DNA of 64,000 nt, from positions 62,001-126,000 of the forward strand of contig NZ_JAFMPY010000017.1 of assembly GCF_017353515.1 (NCBI RefSeq), written 5' to 3'. A program made the position numbers and the translations under genes. This stretch comes from Jiella sonneratiae (GTDB lineage Bacteria; Pseudomonadota; Alphaproteobacteria; Rhizobiales; Rhizobiaceae). Every line of letters begins with the position of its first letter. The first letter of the stretch is position 1. Under the pieces are notes generated by a model. The model had not been told where the DNA came from and made no database searches. It worked only from the letters and a program-made list of their open reading frames with translations. This document shows positions 22,751 to 32,610 of this stretch, one piece after another.

Positions 22751-25700
22751 ATGTCCAAAGGTTCCTCTTCCTCGTTCGACCGGCTGCTCCGACCATTCGC
22801 GGCGCGCGGTGACGGGGCCGGCGAGCGGCCGGTGCGCAGTGAGTGGGCAGCGCTGTCGAAGACCACGACCTTCCTCACCGGGGCCCGTCCCCTGATCAAG
22901 GCCGGCGACAGGGCGAATGCCGAACACCGGTGGAACGACGCCGAGAAGTCCTACGGCGAAGCGCTGCGGCGCAATCCGAAGCTCGAAGCGGTCTGGGTGC
23001 AGTACGGCCATGCCTTGAAGGAGCAGGGCTTCGCGTCGCGGGCGGAAGAGGCGTATCGCCAGGCGCTGAACCTGCGCCCCGACAAGGCCGACACCCATCT
23101 GCAGCTCGGTCATGCCCTGAAGCTGCAGGGCAAGCGCTCCGAGGCGATCGCCGCCTATCGCGAGGCCTATATGCGCGACCCGGCCTCGCCGCATGCCGCG
23201 GAGGAGTTGCGGGGGCTGGCGGCGCCGGTTCCGACCGGCGAGGAAATCTCGGGGCATCTGGGAGAACCGAACGGCATGGCAGGAGCCGGCGGGCCGGCGG
23301 GTTCGGCGGCAGCTTCGGCGGCGGTTTTCCGCCGCGCCCCCGAAGGCCCGCTCGAACAGTTCCTGGCGGCGAACGATCTCAGCCTCGCTTTGCTCGGCAA
23401 GTTCGACGCCGAATTCTACTATTATTCGACGCCCTCGCTGCGCAGCCGCCAGCAGAGCTTCGACAGGGAGGCGGCGCTGAAGCACTTCGTCGCCACCGGC
23501 ATCGGCGACCTGGCGGCGATCCGCGAGGGCTACGACTTCGAGCCGGACTTCTACGTCGAGACCTACGCGCAGGAGGTCAGGTCCTCCGATCCCTCGGAGG
23601 TCTACCGGCACTATCTGAGGAACGGCATCGAGGCCAGCCGCTGGCCGAACCGCCGGCTCTGGCTGGAAGCCCTTCTCGGACCCACCGTGCGCGGCCTGCC
23701 GGCGATCGAGCTGCCGTCCTTCGCCGGGGCGGATGCGTCCCAGAGCTTCGTCGACCGGTTCTCGATGCTGATGAACGAGATCATGGCCACCCAAGGCAGC
23801 GAGGTGGCGATCGAAGCCCGGCACGCGCCGCTCCTCGTCCTCATCGCCGACCGTTTCGTGCTCGAGGGCAAGGACGACCAGGCCCTCGTCGCCTACCAGA
23901 AGATCCTTGCAGCGGCGCCCGACTTCGCGCCGGCGCTGCGCCACTTCGCCGACTGTCTGCTTCGGCGCAAATGCTATCTCGAGGCGTCGGCGATCTACGA
24001 GCGGCTGACCGCGACCGCGGACACGACGATCTGGGCCTATATCAACCTGTCGCACTGCGCCGAGCAGCTGGGCGACCAGCTGGCGGCGCTACGCTGGCTC
24101 AAGGCGGCCATCGAACGCTTTCCGGCCGACATCGGCCTGCGCCGCCGCTTCCACGACCTCGCCCCGCGCTTCCTGACGTCCTCCTGGCTGCTCGCCAATT
24201 CGCAGGCGGCCGGCGGGCGGCTTTCCGACGCCCAGGCCCGGGTCGAATCCGACTGCGACACCGTGCACGGCCTCCTGCATACCGATGACGTCGCGGAAAA
24301 GCGCTATGTCCGGTCCGTCGCGCTGGTCGGCAATTTCGACCTGCCGCAATGCCGCTTCTACCGGATCGACCAGAAGATCGAACAGCTCGAGGCCGCCGGC
24401 TTCGTCGTCGAATCCTTCAACTTCAAGGACGGCATCCAGCGCTTCCTCGAGAAGGTGCACTGCTTCGATGCGGTGATCTTCTTCCGCGTGCCGGCCTATT
24501 ACGACGTGATCCGGGCGATCGACAAGGCGCGGGAGGTCGGCTGTGCGACGTTCTACGAGATCGACGACCTGATCTTCGACGCGCAGTTCTTTCCGCCGGC
24601 CTTCGAAACCTACGACAATCAGATCTCGCGCAAGGAGCACGAGGGGCTGGCGCTCGGCGTACCGCTGTTCCGGGCCGCCCTGCGCTACAGCGAAAACGCC
24701 CTCGTCTCGACCAAGCCGCTGGTCGGACACGTCGAACGCGCCGCACCGGGAACGCCGGCCTTCGTCCACGCCAATGCCCTGCACAGCCCGCATGCGCAGC
24801 ACATCGGCCATCAGGCGATGGCCCCGTCGAGCGGCCGGGTGACGATCTTCTACGGCTCGGGCACCAAGGCGCACAAACAGGACTTCCAGGAACTCGTGGA
24901 ACCGGCGCTCGTCGCCATGGCGAAGAAGTATCGCGACCGGGTCTCCATCGTCCTTGCCGGCTACATGTCGCCGGGCTCGGCGCTGCGCGAGTGCCGGGAC
25001 AGTCTGGTCTTGCTGCCGCCTGTCTGGGACGTCCACCAGTACTGGGCGACGCTTTCGGCCGCAGACATCAACCTCGCCGTCCTGAAGCCGGCGCCGACGA
25101 CGGACGTCAAGAGCGAGATCAAGTGGCTGGAAGCGGCGATGCTCGGGATCCCCTCGGTGATCAGCGAGACGGCGCTCTACGCCGATCTGATCGAGGACGG
25201 GGTCGACGGGCTGCTCGCAAGGACACCCGGGGAATGGACCGAGGCGCTCGACCGGCTGATCGGCGATGCGGAACTGCGGGCCCGCATCGGCCGGAACGCG
25301 CGGGAAAAGGCGCTGCAGCAGTACGGCGTCCCGGCGATGGCGAAGAACATCACCGGTATTCTGCGCCAGGCGGCGCTGCCGGCGCCGGACGAGCGCAAGC
25401 GCGTTCTCGTCGTCAACGTCTTCTATCCGCCGCAGTCGCTCGGCGGCGCGACCCGCGTCGTCCACGACAACGTCAAGCATTTCGCCGCCCATCACCGCGG
25501 CGAATTCTCCTTCGACGTGTTCTCCTCGATCGAGGGCGGCACCGAGCCCTACAAGGTGTCGAGCCATGCGGCGGACGGCGTCAGGGTCGTCGGCGTCACG
25601 ACGCCGAGCATTCCTGACATCGACCGCATCGTCTACGACGAGAAGATGGCCAAGGTGTTCGGCGACTATCTCGACGTCTGCCGACCCGACATCATCCATT

Positions 25701-26701
25701 TCCACTGCATCCAGCGGCTGACGACGGCGATCATCCTCGAGACGCGCCGCCGCGGCATTCCCTACGTCCTGACCGTCCACGACGGCTGGTGGATCTCCGA
25801 CGAACAGTTCCTCCTCGGCAAGGACGACCGGATCGACCTCTACGATCACGGCAATCCGGCCTCGCAGCTCGGCCGGGTCCCGGCCGAGCAGTTCGCGACG
25901 CGCATGCAGCTGCGCGAATGCCTGCTCGGCGCGGAGAAGGTCCTGGCGGTGTCGAACGCCTTTGCCGAGGTCTACCGCAGCACCGGCATTCCCAACGTCG
26001 TGGCGGTGCCGAACGGCGGCTCGGAAATCGTCCCGCTTCCCCGCATCCCGTCGCCGGACGGCAAGGTCCGCCTCGGCTTCATCGGCGGCCTTGCCCGCCA
26101 CAAGGGCTATCACCTCATCCAGCGGGCGCTGCTCAGCGGCGGATTTGAGAACCTGCGCTTCGTCTTCATCGATCACGCCATGGCGGTCGGAACGCGCCGG
26201 CAGAGCCGCCTCGGGACGACCGAGGTCGACATCCGCCCGAAGATTTCCCAGAGCAGGGTCGCCGAGCTCTATGCCGAACTCGACGTCCTGGTCGCGCCGT
26301 CCGTCTGGCCGGAAGCCTATGGGCTCGTCACCCGCGAGGCGCAGATGTGCGGCTGCTGGGTGATCGCCTCCGACCGCGGCGCCGTCGGCGAGGACATCGT
26401 CGAGGGCGAGAACGGCTTCAGGGTCGACGTGTCGAGCCCGGAGGGCCTCGTCGAGGTGCTGCGGAAGATCGACCGCGATCCGGCGCGCTACCTCCAGTCG
26501 CCCGCCGTCCAGGCGGGCATCCGGCGCGCCGCCGATCAGGCGGAGGATCTCGTCGCGATCTATCGGGAGATCCTGCTCCAGCGCGGATCGTCGCCCGAGG
26601 CCGCGCTCGAACGCGCGGTGAAGAGCCAGCCCGAACCGGCTTCGCAGATCGCATCCGCCGAGGCGAACCGCCTGCGGGACGCCGTCTCCGACGGATCGTG
26701 A
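22751..26701 (+). CDS. Giant TPR protein with two glycosyltransferase domains
   Basis: At 1316 residues this is the largest protein in the window. TPR-like repeats lie at about residues 55-150 and again at 365-470. Between them is a segment around 210-300 with YYSTPSLRSRQQSFDREAAL. A first GT-B-like domain covers about 520-870 (DLPQCRFYRIDQKIEQLE, ATFYEIDDLIFD near 604, SEIKWLEAAMLGIPSVISE near 790). A second, clear GT4 domain covers about 880-1290 (VVNVFYPPQSLGGATRVVHD, LGFIGGLARHKGYHL, and the EX7E motif in WPEAYGLVTREAQ near 1187). Two catalytic domains on a TPR scaffold suggest sequential sugar transfers on one glycan. It shares the N-terminal TPR style of the preceding gene, which points to common origin. 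Confidence 0.85.
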   Translation: MSKGSSSSFDRLLRPFAARGDGAGERPVRSEWAALSKTTTFLTGARPLIKAGDRANAEHRWNDAEKSYGEALRRNPKLEAVWVQYGHALKEQGFASRAEEAYRQALNLRPDKADTHLQLGHALKLQGKRSEAIAAYREAYMRDPASPHAAEELRGLAAPVPTGEEISGHLGEPNGMAGAGGPAGSAAASAAVFRRAPEGPLEQFLAANDLSLALLGKFDAEFYYYSTPSLRSRQQSFDREAALKHFVATGIGDLAAIREGYDFEPDFYVETYAQEVRSSDPSEVYRHYLRNGIEASRWPNRRLWLEALLGPTVRGLPAIELPSFAGADASQSFVDRFSMLMNEIMATQGSEVAIEARHAPLLVLIADRFVLEGKDDQALVAYQKILAAAPDFAPALRHFADCLLRRKCYLEASAIYERLTATADTTIWAYINLSHCAEQLGDQLAALRWLKAAIERFPADIGLRRRFHDLAPRFLTSSWLLANSQAAGGRLSDAQARVESDCDTVHGLLHTDDVAEKRYVRSVALVGNFDLPQCRFYRIDQKIEQLEAAGFVVESFNFKDGIQRFLEKVHCFDAVIFFRVPAYYDVIRAIDKAREVGCATFYEIDDLIFDAQFFPPAFETYDNQISRKEHEGLALGVPLFRAALRYSENALVSTKPLVGHVERAAPGTPAFVHANALHSPHAQHIGHQAMAPSSGRVTIFYGSGTKAHKQDFQELVEPALVAMAKKYRDRVSIVLAGYMSPGSALRECRDSLVLLPPVWDVHQYWATLSAADINLAVLKPAPTTDVKSEIKWLEAAMLGIPSVISETALYADLIEDGVDGLLARTPGEWTEALDRLIGDAELRARIGRNAREKALQQYGVPAMAKNITGILRQAALPAPDERKRVLVVNVFYPPQSLGGATRVVHDNVKHFAAHHRGEFSFDVFSSIEGGTEPYKVSSHAADGVRVVGVTTPSIPDIDRIVYDEKMAKVFGDYLDVCRPDIIHFHCIQRLTTAIILETRRRGIPYVLTVHDGWWISDEQFLLGKDDRIDLYDHGNPASQLGRVPAEQFATRMQLRECLLGAEKVLAVSNAFAEVYRSTGIPNVVAVPNGGSEIVPLPRIPSPDGKVRLGFIGGLARHKGYHLIQRALLSGGFENLRFVFIDHAMAVGTRRQSRLGTTEVDIRPKISQSRVAELYAELDVLVAPSVWPEAYGLVTREAQMCGCWVIASDRGAVGEDIVEGENGFRVDVSSPEGLVEVLRKIDRDPARYLQSPAVQAGIRRAADQAEDLVAIYREILLQRGSSPEAALERAVKSQPEPASQIASAEANRLRDAVSDGS

Positions 26702-26753
26702 AAAGGCCGGCAGCCGTCCGCCGCGCCAAGGCGGGCGCCGCCGCCGGGATTCT

Positions 26754-27809
26754 TCAGCGGTTCTTCAGGACGATGCAGGAGCCGCCGGCGCCCTGCAGCC
26801 TGGTGCAGAAGGCGTTGGCCTCGGCGCGGCTGTCGGCGCCGATCCGCACCGCCCAGATCCGTCCGCGGCCCGGCGCGCGCTGGCGCAGGACGATCGGCTT
26901 CTCGTCGCCGAAGATGGCGGGATGCGCCGATTTCACCCGCCTGAACATCGCCATCGCGACGCTCTGGCTGGGATTGCCGGCCACCTGGGCTCCCCAGGGC
27001 CGCATCGGCGCCGATTCGACCGAGGCGAAGATCGCCCGGCTCTTCATGACCGGCAGCTTCTCGCACGCCGCCTCGAATTCCTCGCCCTCCTCGAGCGGCC
27101 GCGGCTCGATCTCCCGGCCGTCCTCCCTGAACCAGTCGGCCGGGCGGAAGGTGATGGCGGCGACGTAGCTCTCGGTCTCGAAGGGAAGCTGGCCGCCGAC
27201 GGCGATCCATCGTTTCACGCGGTTGATGCCGCCGTTATAGGCCGCTGCGGCGAGGCCCCAATTGCCGAGTTCGGACCGGAGGTCGGCGAGGAACAGCGCC
27301 GAATGGCGGATCGCCTCGGCGGTGTCGTAGGGATCGCTCAGCCCGCGCTCGGCGGCGGTGTAGGGCATGAACTGGGCGATGCCCTGCGCGCCGACCGGCG
27401 AGACCGCCTTGGCGTCGAAGCGGCTTTCCTTCCAGATCAGCCGGGCGAAGAAGGAGCGCGGCATGCCGACGGCATCGGCATTGGCGGCGATGAGGCTGCA
27501 GATCCGCTTCACCGCGGAAGCGTCCCCGTCATTCTCCTCCTCCCCGTCATCGGCCGCGGCGGTCTCGCCGGGCACGTCTGCGGGCGGATGCAGGCGCGGC
27601 GGCGACGGAGGATAGGCGAGCGCCGGCAGGGCGGTGGCGGCATCGCCGCCGAGGCGCAAAGGGTCGGCGCGGGCCTGCGGGCCGCCGGGCGGCGCCAGCG
27701 CCGCCGCGAGCGCCAGCAGCGCCGCGAGGAGGGGCCTTTTCGCCGGAGCCGCGTCTCGTCGTCGCTTGCGCCGCGTGCCGGGGCAGTCCGTGCCGCCGGT
27801 CGCGCTCAT
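26754..27809 (-). CDS. Lytic transglycosylase with SPOR domain
   Basis: The protein has 351 residues. A basic N-terminus and hydrophobic segment ([18 protein letters not shown], residues 26-43) form an export signal. The SLT/lysozyme-like domain lies at about 100-210, with the catalytic Glu in [20 protein letters not shown] and the AQFMP and AAAYNGG motifs. A SPOR-like peptidoglycan-binding segment forms the C-terminus ([19 protein letters not shown]...CIVLKNR). It should cleave glycan strands in the periplasm, with SPOR targeting to denuded septal peptidoglycan. Its ATG overlaps the ispG stop as ATGA, so it is co-transcribed with an isoprenoid gene. Confidence 0.92.
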   Translation of the reverse strand: MSATGGTDCPGTRRKRRRDAAPAKRPLLAALLALAAALAPPGGPQARADPLRLGGDAATALPALAYPPSPPRLHPPADVPGETAAADDGEEENDGDASAVKRICSLIAANADAVGMPRSFFARLIWKESRFDAKAVSPVGAQGIAQFMPYTAAERGLSDPYDTAEAIRHSALFLADLRSELGNWGLAAAAYNGGINRVKRWIAVGGQLPFETESYVAAITFRPADWFREDGREIEPRPLEEGEEFEAACEKLPVMKSRAIFASVESAPMRPWGAQVAGNPSQSVAMAMFRRVKSAHPAIFGDEKPIVLRQRAPGRGRIWAVRIGADSRAEANAFCTRLQGAGGSCIVLKNR

Positions 27810-29074
27810 TCAGCGGCCGCGCGCCCCTCGCCGAAGCGCCTCTCGATGTAGTCGGCGACCATCACCTGGAAGTCCTCGGCGATCGTGGGCCCGCGCAGCG
27901 TCGCGACCTTGGCGCCGTCGACGAAGACCGGCGCGGCGGGGGTCTCGCCGGTGCCGGGAAGCGAGATGCCGATGTCGGCGTGCTTGGATTCGCCCGGTCC
28001 GTTGACGATGCAGCCCATCACCGCGACGTTGAGCGCCTCGACGCCGGGATACTTCTCCCGCCAGACCGGCATGTTCACGCGGATGTCGTTCTGGATCTTC
28101 TCGGCGAGTTCCTGGAACACGGTCGAGGTGGTGCGGCCGCAGCCGGGACAGGCCGCGACCACCGGCACGAACTGGCGGAAGCCCATGGTCTGCAGCAGTT
28201 CCTGGGCGACCTGCACCTCGCGGGTGCGGTCGCCGCCCGGCTCCGGCGTCAGCGACACGCGGATGGTGTCGCCGATCCCTTCCTGCAGCAGGATGCCCAT
28301 GGCCGCCGAGGAGGCGACGATGCCCTTCGAGCCCATCCCCGCCTCGGTGAGGCCGAGATGCAGCGCGTGATCGGTGCGGCCCGACAGGTCGCGATAGACG
28401 GCGATGAGGTCCTGCACCTGGCTGACCTTGGCCGAGAGGATGATGCGGTTCTTCGGCAGGCCGATCTCCTCGGCGAGCTCGGCCGAGAGCAGCGCCGACT
28501 GGATGATCGCCTCGCGGGTCACCGCCCGCGCCGAGCGCGGCGCCGGCTGCGCGTTGTTGGCGTCCATCAGCCGGGTGAGCAGCTCCTGGTCGAGCGATCC
28601 CCAGTTCACCCCGATGCGCACCGGCTTGTCGTGGCGGATCGCCATCTCGACGATCGCCGCGAACTGCTTGTCCCGCTTGTCCTTGAACCCGACGTTGCCG
28701 GGGTTGATGCGGTACTTCGCCAGTGCCTCGGCGCAGGCCGGATGGTCGGCGAGCAGCTTGTGGCCGATATAGTGGAAGTCGCCGACCAGCGGCACGTCCA
28801 TGCCGAGCCGCTCCAGCCGCTCGCGGATCCTCGGGACGGCGGCGGCGGCCTCGTCGCGATCGACGGTGATGCGGACGATCTCCGAGCCGGCGCGGGAGAG
28901 GGCCGCCACCTGCGCGACGGTGGAGTCGACGTCGGCCGTGTCGGTGTTGGTCATCGACTGGACGACGACCGGGGCGCCGCCGCCGACGGTCACCCCGCCG
29001 ACGTCGACGCCGACGGTCCGCCGGCGCGGCGCGGGGTCGGCATCGATGGTCGTGATCGGCGTCTGGATGGTCAT
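27806..29074 (-). CDS. ispG: 4-hydroxy-3-methylbut-2-enyl diphosphate synthase IspG
   Basis: IspG (GcpE, 422 aa) is the iron-sulfur enzyme that converts methylerythritol cyclodiphosphate to HMBPP in the MEP isoprenoid pathway. The TIM-barrel half starts at [20 protein letters not shown]. The [4Fe-4S] half has the ligands in [18 protein letters not shown] near residue 310 and [16 protein letters not shown] near 355. The frame continues 39 codons upstream, but the ATG at 29074 ([11 protein letters not shown]) fits the family and avoids a basic leader. It is followed with a 4-nt overlap by the lytic transglycosylase. Confidence 0.97.
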   Translation of the reverse strand: MTIQTPITTIDADPAPRRRTVGVDVGGVTVGGGAPVVVQSMTNTDTADVDSTVAQVAALSRAGSEIVRITVDRDEAAAAVPRIRERLERLGMDVPLVGDFHYIGHKLLADHPACAEALAKYRINPGNVGFKDKRDKQFAAIVEMAIRHDKPVRIGVNWGSLDQELLTRLMDANNAQPAPRSARAVTREAIIQSALLSAELAEEIGLPKNRIILSAKVSQVQDLIAVYRDLSGRTDHALHLGLTEAGMGSKGIVASSAAMGILLQEGIGDTIRVSLTPEPGGDRTREVQVAQELLQTMGFRQFVPVVAACPGCGRTTSTVFQELAEKIQNDIRVNMPVWREKYPGVEALNVAVMGCIVNGPGESKHADIGISLPGTGETPAAPVFVDGAKVATLRGPTIAEDFQVMVADYIERRFGEGRAAAE

Positions 29075-29212
29075 GAACGAGGTCCCTGTCGGGCGAAGAT
29101 GGCGGCGTCTCGGTCCGAGGTGGCGCTTTGCGCCGCGCAAGTCAATTCTGGCGGGCCGGCGTGACGGAACCGTGACGACAGAAGCCGCCACGGACCGGCC
29201 GGCGCGACCATC

Positions 29213-29379
29213 CTAGTGGTCCGATTCCGACATTTGGTACCGCCTTGTGGAGACCGCGCAGCAAATGTCGGAATCGAAAGACCACGAGCCAAAATTATGA
29301 TCCTAGTGGATTTTTCGAATTTGACATTCGATACGACGCCTCACCGATCGGGACTCAAATGTCAAATTCAATCCACTAG
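29213..29379. repeat. 167-bp double-hairpin repeat, copy 1
   Basis: The element consists of two hairpins in a row. In the first, GTGGTCCGATTCCGACATTTG pairs with CAAATGTCGGAATC...GACCAC (about 29216-29285). In the second, CTAGTGGATTTTTCGAATTT pairs imperfectly with CAAATGTCAAATTC...CCACTAG (about 29304-29379). It is much more AT-rich than its surroundings. The reverse complement of 58703-58868 matches it along its length. Its terminal CTAG supplies the stop codon of the adjacent membrane fusion protein gene. Apart from this the gap upstream of ispG shows no gene. Confidence 0.85.
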
Positions 29380-30335
29380 TCGATCATGCCCGATGCGGGG
29401 ACCCGCTCCCGGGCAAAATCCCCGGTTGCGGCCACGGTCTTTGCGGCGGCGGCCGCGACGCGCCGGCCCGGATGGACCGTGACCGTCGCGGTGAGGCCGG
29501 CGACGAGATTGGCCGGCGCCGGCACGTCGTCGAGCGCGATCCGCACCGGGACGCGCTGGGCGAGCCGCACCCAGGAGAAGGTCGGCGTGACGTCGGCGAG
29601 GAGATTGGACCCGTCGGTCCGCTCGCGGTCCTCGATCCCGGCGGCGATGCTCTCGACATGGCCGCGCAGGGTGTCCTTCCGGCCCATCAGCTCGACGTCC
29701 ACGGCGTCGCCGACGGCGATGTTCGGCAGCTGGTTCTCCTCGAAATAGCCTTCGACGCGCAGGCTGTCGGTATCGACCAGCGCCATGACGCCGGAGCCGG
29801 CGGCGACGTAGTCGCCGGGATCGAGCGACAGGTTGGTCACCACGCCGTTCGCCGGGGCGACGATTGCGGTGTGTTTCAGGTTGAGGGCCGCGAGATCGCG
29901 CTGCGACTTCGCCTCCTGATAGGCGGCTCCGGCCTGGCGAAGCGCGAGGTCGGCCTGTTCGATCGCCTGCTGCGAGACCGCCGGCCCGTTCTTGAGCTTG
30001 TGGTAGCGCGCGGCGTCGCGCTTGGCCTGGTCGAGCGCAGCCGTCTTGTCGGCGAGGGACGCGTCGGCGAGGTCGAGCGCGATCTTGAACCGCTCGGGAT
30101 CGATGCGCACCAGGACGTCGCCGGCGTGGACGGTCTGGTTGTCCTTCACGAGGACGTCGGCGACGGGGCCCGTGACGTCCGGGGCGACCGCGACGACGTC
30201 GGCGCGCACGTGGCCGTCGCGCGTCCAGGGCGTGTCGACATAGCCGGTCCACAGGTTCCAGCCGACGCCGAGGGCGATGGCGAAGACGGTGAGGGTGAAG
30301 AGGGTCCTGAGGACCCGTGAAAATCGTGCGGTCAT
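29376..30335 (-). CDS. HlyD/AaeA-type membrane fusion protein of an efflux system
   Basis: The periplasmic adaptor has 319 residues with one N-terminal membrane anchor (TLFTLTVFAIALGVGWNLW, about residues 11-30). A barrel-sandwich half follows (DTPWTRDGHVRADVVAVAPDVTG, typical of AaeA/EmrA adaptors), then a helical hairpin (ALDQAKRDAARYHKL...LRQAGAAYQEAKSQRDLA) and the second lipoyl half with IVAPANGVV. AaeA-type adaptors pair with FUSC pumps for aromatic acid efflux. The start overlaps the DUF1656 stop as ATGA. The TAG stop lies within the border of the 167-bp repeat, so the last residues may be altered relative to orthologues. Confidence 0.93.
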   Translation of the reverse strand: MTARFSRVLRTLFTLTVFAIALGVGWNLWTGYVDTPWTRDGHVRADVVAVAPDVTGPVADVLVKDNQTVHAGDVLVRIDPERFKIALDLADASLADKTAALDQAKRDAARYHKLKNGPAVSQQAIEQADLALRQAGAAYQEAKSQRDLAALNLKHTAIVAPANGVVTNLSLDPGDYVAAGSGVMALVDTDSLRVEGYFEENQLPNIAVGDAVDVELMGRKDTLRGHVESIAAGIEDRERTDGSNLLADVTPTFSWVRLAQRVPVRIALDDVPAPANLVAGLTATVTVHPGRRVAAAAAKTVAATGDFARERVPASGMID

Positions 30336-30541
30336 GACAGGTACCAGGGAGCGGCCCTCGCCGTCGCGGCGAAGACCAGGATGTAGATCGAGAGGTCGAA
30401 AAGTGCCGGATGCCACACCAGCCGGTAGAGACCGAGGCGGGCGAAGACCGACTTGACGATGAGGAGGCCCGCATAGGCTGCGAGCGCGAAGACGAGCAGC
30501 TTCGGGAGAAATACCCCGAAGACCGTGTAGTCGCCGATCAT
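30332..30541 (-). CDS. DUF1656 small membrane protein (AaeX-like)
   Basis: This 69-residue protein (MIGDYTVFGVFLPKLLVFALA...) has two predicted transmembrane helices, about residues 10-30 and 44-62. It ends ATARAAPWYLS. It matches the small DUF1656/AaeX proteins that sit between FUSC pumps and their membrane fusion partners. The precise role is not known; the conserved position suggests a pump subunit or assembly factor. It starts at the ATG at 30541, 8 bp after the FUSC gene, and overlaps the fusion protein by 4 nt. Confidence 0.9.
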   Translation of the reverse strand: MIGDYTVFGVFLPKLLVFALAAYAGLLIVKSVFARLGLYRLVWHPALFDLSIYILVFAATARAAPWYLS

Positions 30542-30549
30542 GGTGTCTC

Positions 30550-32610
30550 CTATTCCGCCGCAACGGCAAAGGCGAAGGGGGCCGGCTCCGAAGCCGGCAG
30601 ACGGGGCGGCGGATCGTGCGGGAAGAGCGCCAGCCGCAGCCCGACGAGCGCCTGGACCGGCCTTTGCGACGGCGTCGTCCGGGTCTCCGCGAGACCGGCG
30701 GCGAGGGCGGCGTCGATGCCGTCGCGCAGCGCCGCGCCCGGCTCGCCCTTTTGGCCCTCGCCCATTTCTGCATAGTGGCGGCCGAGCAGCGACAGCACGG
30801 CCGAGACGGCCGCTTCCACCTCCGCCCCCAGCTTCGGGCGTTCGCCGACGAGGTCGAGGAGGTTGAGCCCGACCCGCATCTCCTGGAACAGCGCCGCGGT
30901 CTTTTCGCCGGCGGCGGCACCAAGCCGCGGCGCCAGCTGGCCGAGCCGGTCGAAGGTGCGGCCGGAAAAATCCGCCGGTGCGATGCCGCGGCGGCCCGCG
31001 GCGATCGCCGAAAGCTCGCGCCATCCCTGCGCCTCGAGCCGCCGCGCCGCGAGTGCGGCGCCGAAGGGGCGCGTCAGGATCATCCAGACGAGGGTGAAGA
31101 CGGCCCCGAAAACGGCGGCGACCGCGCCGTTGACGAACTGCGCGAAATCGGCGGTGTAGACTTCCTGAAGCGTCATCAGGGTGGCGCTGTTCACCGCGAG
31201 CAGGAGGCCGACGAAGGTCGTCTTCGGCCGCGCGATCAGGATCGGCAGTGCCAGATAGACCGGCGCGAAGACCGCGACGAGCCCGGCGAAGGTCGTGACA
31301 TGCGGCAGGACGCCGTAGACGTAGATGCCGGCGACGATGCAGCCGCATATCGTGACGAGGATCATCTGCCGCAGTGCCGGCAGCGGATCGTCCGACGCCG
31401 CGAAGAACGAGCCCGCCACCGCGGCGAGCAGCACGAAACCGGAGCCCTGCGCCCAGCCGCTGTAGATCCAGACGAGACAGGCGGCGAAGGTCCCGAGAAT
31501 CGCCGTCGCCGCGGCGAAGGCCATCATGCCGTAGTCGTGGTGTGGGACCTGCGCGGCGGCATTGGCGAGCCGCAGCGGCGGGTTCCGCCGTGCCTTTCGG
31601 CCGCGACCAATCTCTTCCTTCAGGGTGACGCAGTCGCTCCACAGGTCGATCAGGTCGGCGAGCCGGGCGAGGGCGCTTTCGACGAGGAGATCGTGCCAGC
31701 CGTCGCCGCTTGTGCTGTCGCGCAACTCGCCGATCCGCAGGGCGAGGCGCCGGCTGCCGCTGCGATGGGTGTCGCCGGCGCTGGCGACCCAGGCCTCGAC
31801 TTCCCAGACGAACACCGCGATCTCCGGTGGCAGGCGGCCGCGATCGTCGCGGATCGCCGCCAGCCTGTCGGCGAGCGAGGAGAGCAGCGCCGGCAGCATC
31901 ACCAGCCGTCCGCGCAGGAGCCGCGCATTGCGCACGACCCCCGCCATTTCCGGATCGTAGCGGAGCTGCGCAATCAGCTGGTCGACGGCCCTGACGTCGG
32001 GCGCGAGACGCATCGCCTCGCTCAGCGGGCCTGCGCCCTTGCCGGACAGAACGGACGCGATCCAGCCGCGCGCGTCGTCGAGCCAGCCGCCGACACGCCC
32101 GGCGACGACCGGCCCGAGGCTTTGGGGCAGGATCAGGGCGCTGACGAGCCCGGTGCAGGTGATGCCGAGGATGATCTCCTGCGAGCGCGCGGTCGCGACG
32201 TCGAAGACCGTGGCGGGGTCGCCGACCGTCGGCAGGGCGATCAGCGGCAGGGTGTAGCCCGACAGCATGAACATGTAGGCCCGGGGCGTGCGGTCGAGAA
32301 AGGAGACGAAGAGCAGCCCGCCCGTCCAGATCGCCACGACGGCGCTGAGCAGCAGCGGCCGGTCGACGAAGAGCGGCGTGAAGAAAACCGCCGCGGCGGC
32401 ACCCGCTACCGTTCCGAGCGCCCGGTAGAGCGCCTTGGAGCGGGTCGCGCCGGCGAGCGGATTGGCGACGATGAACACCGTCGCCATCGCCCAGTAGGGG
32501 CGCGGCAGGCCGGAGCGGAGCGCGATGTAGAGGGCGATCATCGACGCGGCGAAGGTCTTCGCCGCGAAGATCCATTCGCGCCGGTTCGGAAGGGCGGGAG
32601 CGGCGATCAT
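30550..32610 (-). CDS. FUSC-family (AaeB-like) efflux transporter
   Basis: The inner-membrane pump has 686 residues. It has two membrane blocks of about 5-6 helices each (residues ~15-170 and ~360-500), each followed by a long cytoplasmic helical region. This is the duplicated layout of AaeB and related aromatic-acid exporters. Landmarks include LPRPYWAMATVFIVANPLAGAT near 35, a Gly/Ala-rich helix, and SFFAASDDPLPALR in the second block. With DUF1656 and the fusion protein it forms a complete AaeXAB-type export unit, probably for weak aromatic or phenolic acids. The ATG at 32610 overlaps the marR stop by 4 nt. The start is placed there and not in the upstream open frame, which runs through marR. 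Confidence 0.92.
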   Translation of the reverse strand: MIAAPALPNRREWIFAAKTFAASMIALYIALRSGLPRPYWAMATVFIVANPLAGATRSKALYRALGTVAGAAAAVFFTPLFVDRPLLLSAVVAIWTGGLLFVSFLDRTPRAYMFMLSGYTLPLIALPTVGDPATVFDVATARSQEIILGITCTGLVSALILPQSLGPVVAGRVGGWLDDARGWIASVLSGKGAGPLSEAMRLAPDVRAVDQLIAQLRYDPEMAGVVRNARLLRGRLVMLPALLSSLADRLAAIRDDRGRLPPEIAVFVWEVEAWVASAGDTHRSGSRRLALRIGELRDSTSGDGWHDLLVESALARLADLIDLWSDCVTLKEEIGRGRKARRNPPLRLANAAAQVPHHDYGMMAFAAATAILGTFAACLVWIYSGWAQGSGFVLLAAVAGSFFAASDDPLPALRQMILVTICGCIVAGIYVYGVLPHVTTFAGLVAVFAPVYLALPILIARPKTTFVGLLLAVNSATLMTLQEVYTADFAQFVNGAVAAVFGAVFTLVWMILTRPFGAALAARRLEAQGWRELSAIAAGRRGIAPADFSGRTFDRLGQLAPRLGAAAGEKTAALFQEMRVGLNLLDLVGERPKLGAEVEAAVSAVLSLLGRHYAEMGEGQKGEPGAALRDGIDAALAAGLAETRTTPSQRPVQALVGLRLALFPHDPPPRLPASEPAPFAFAVAAE

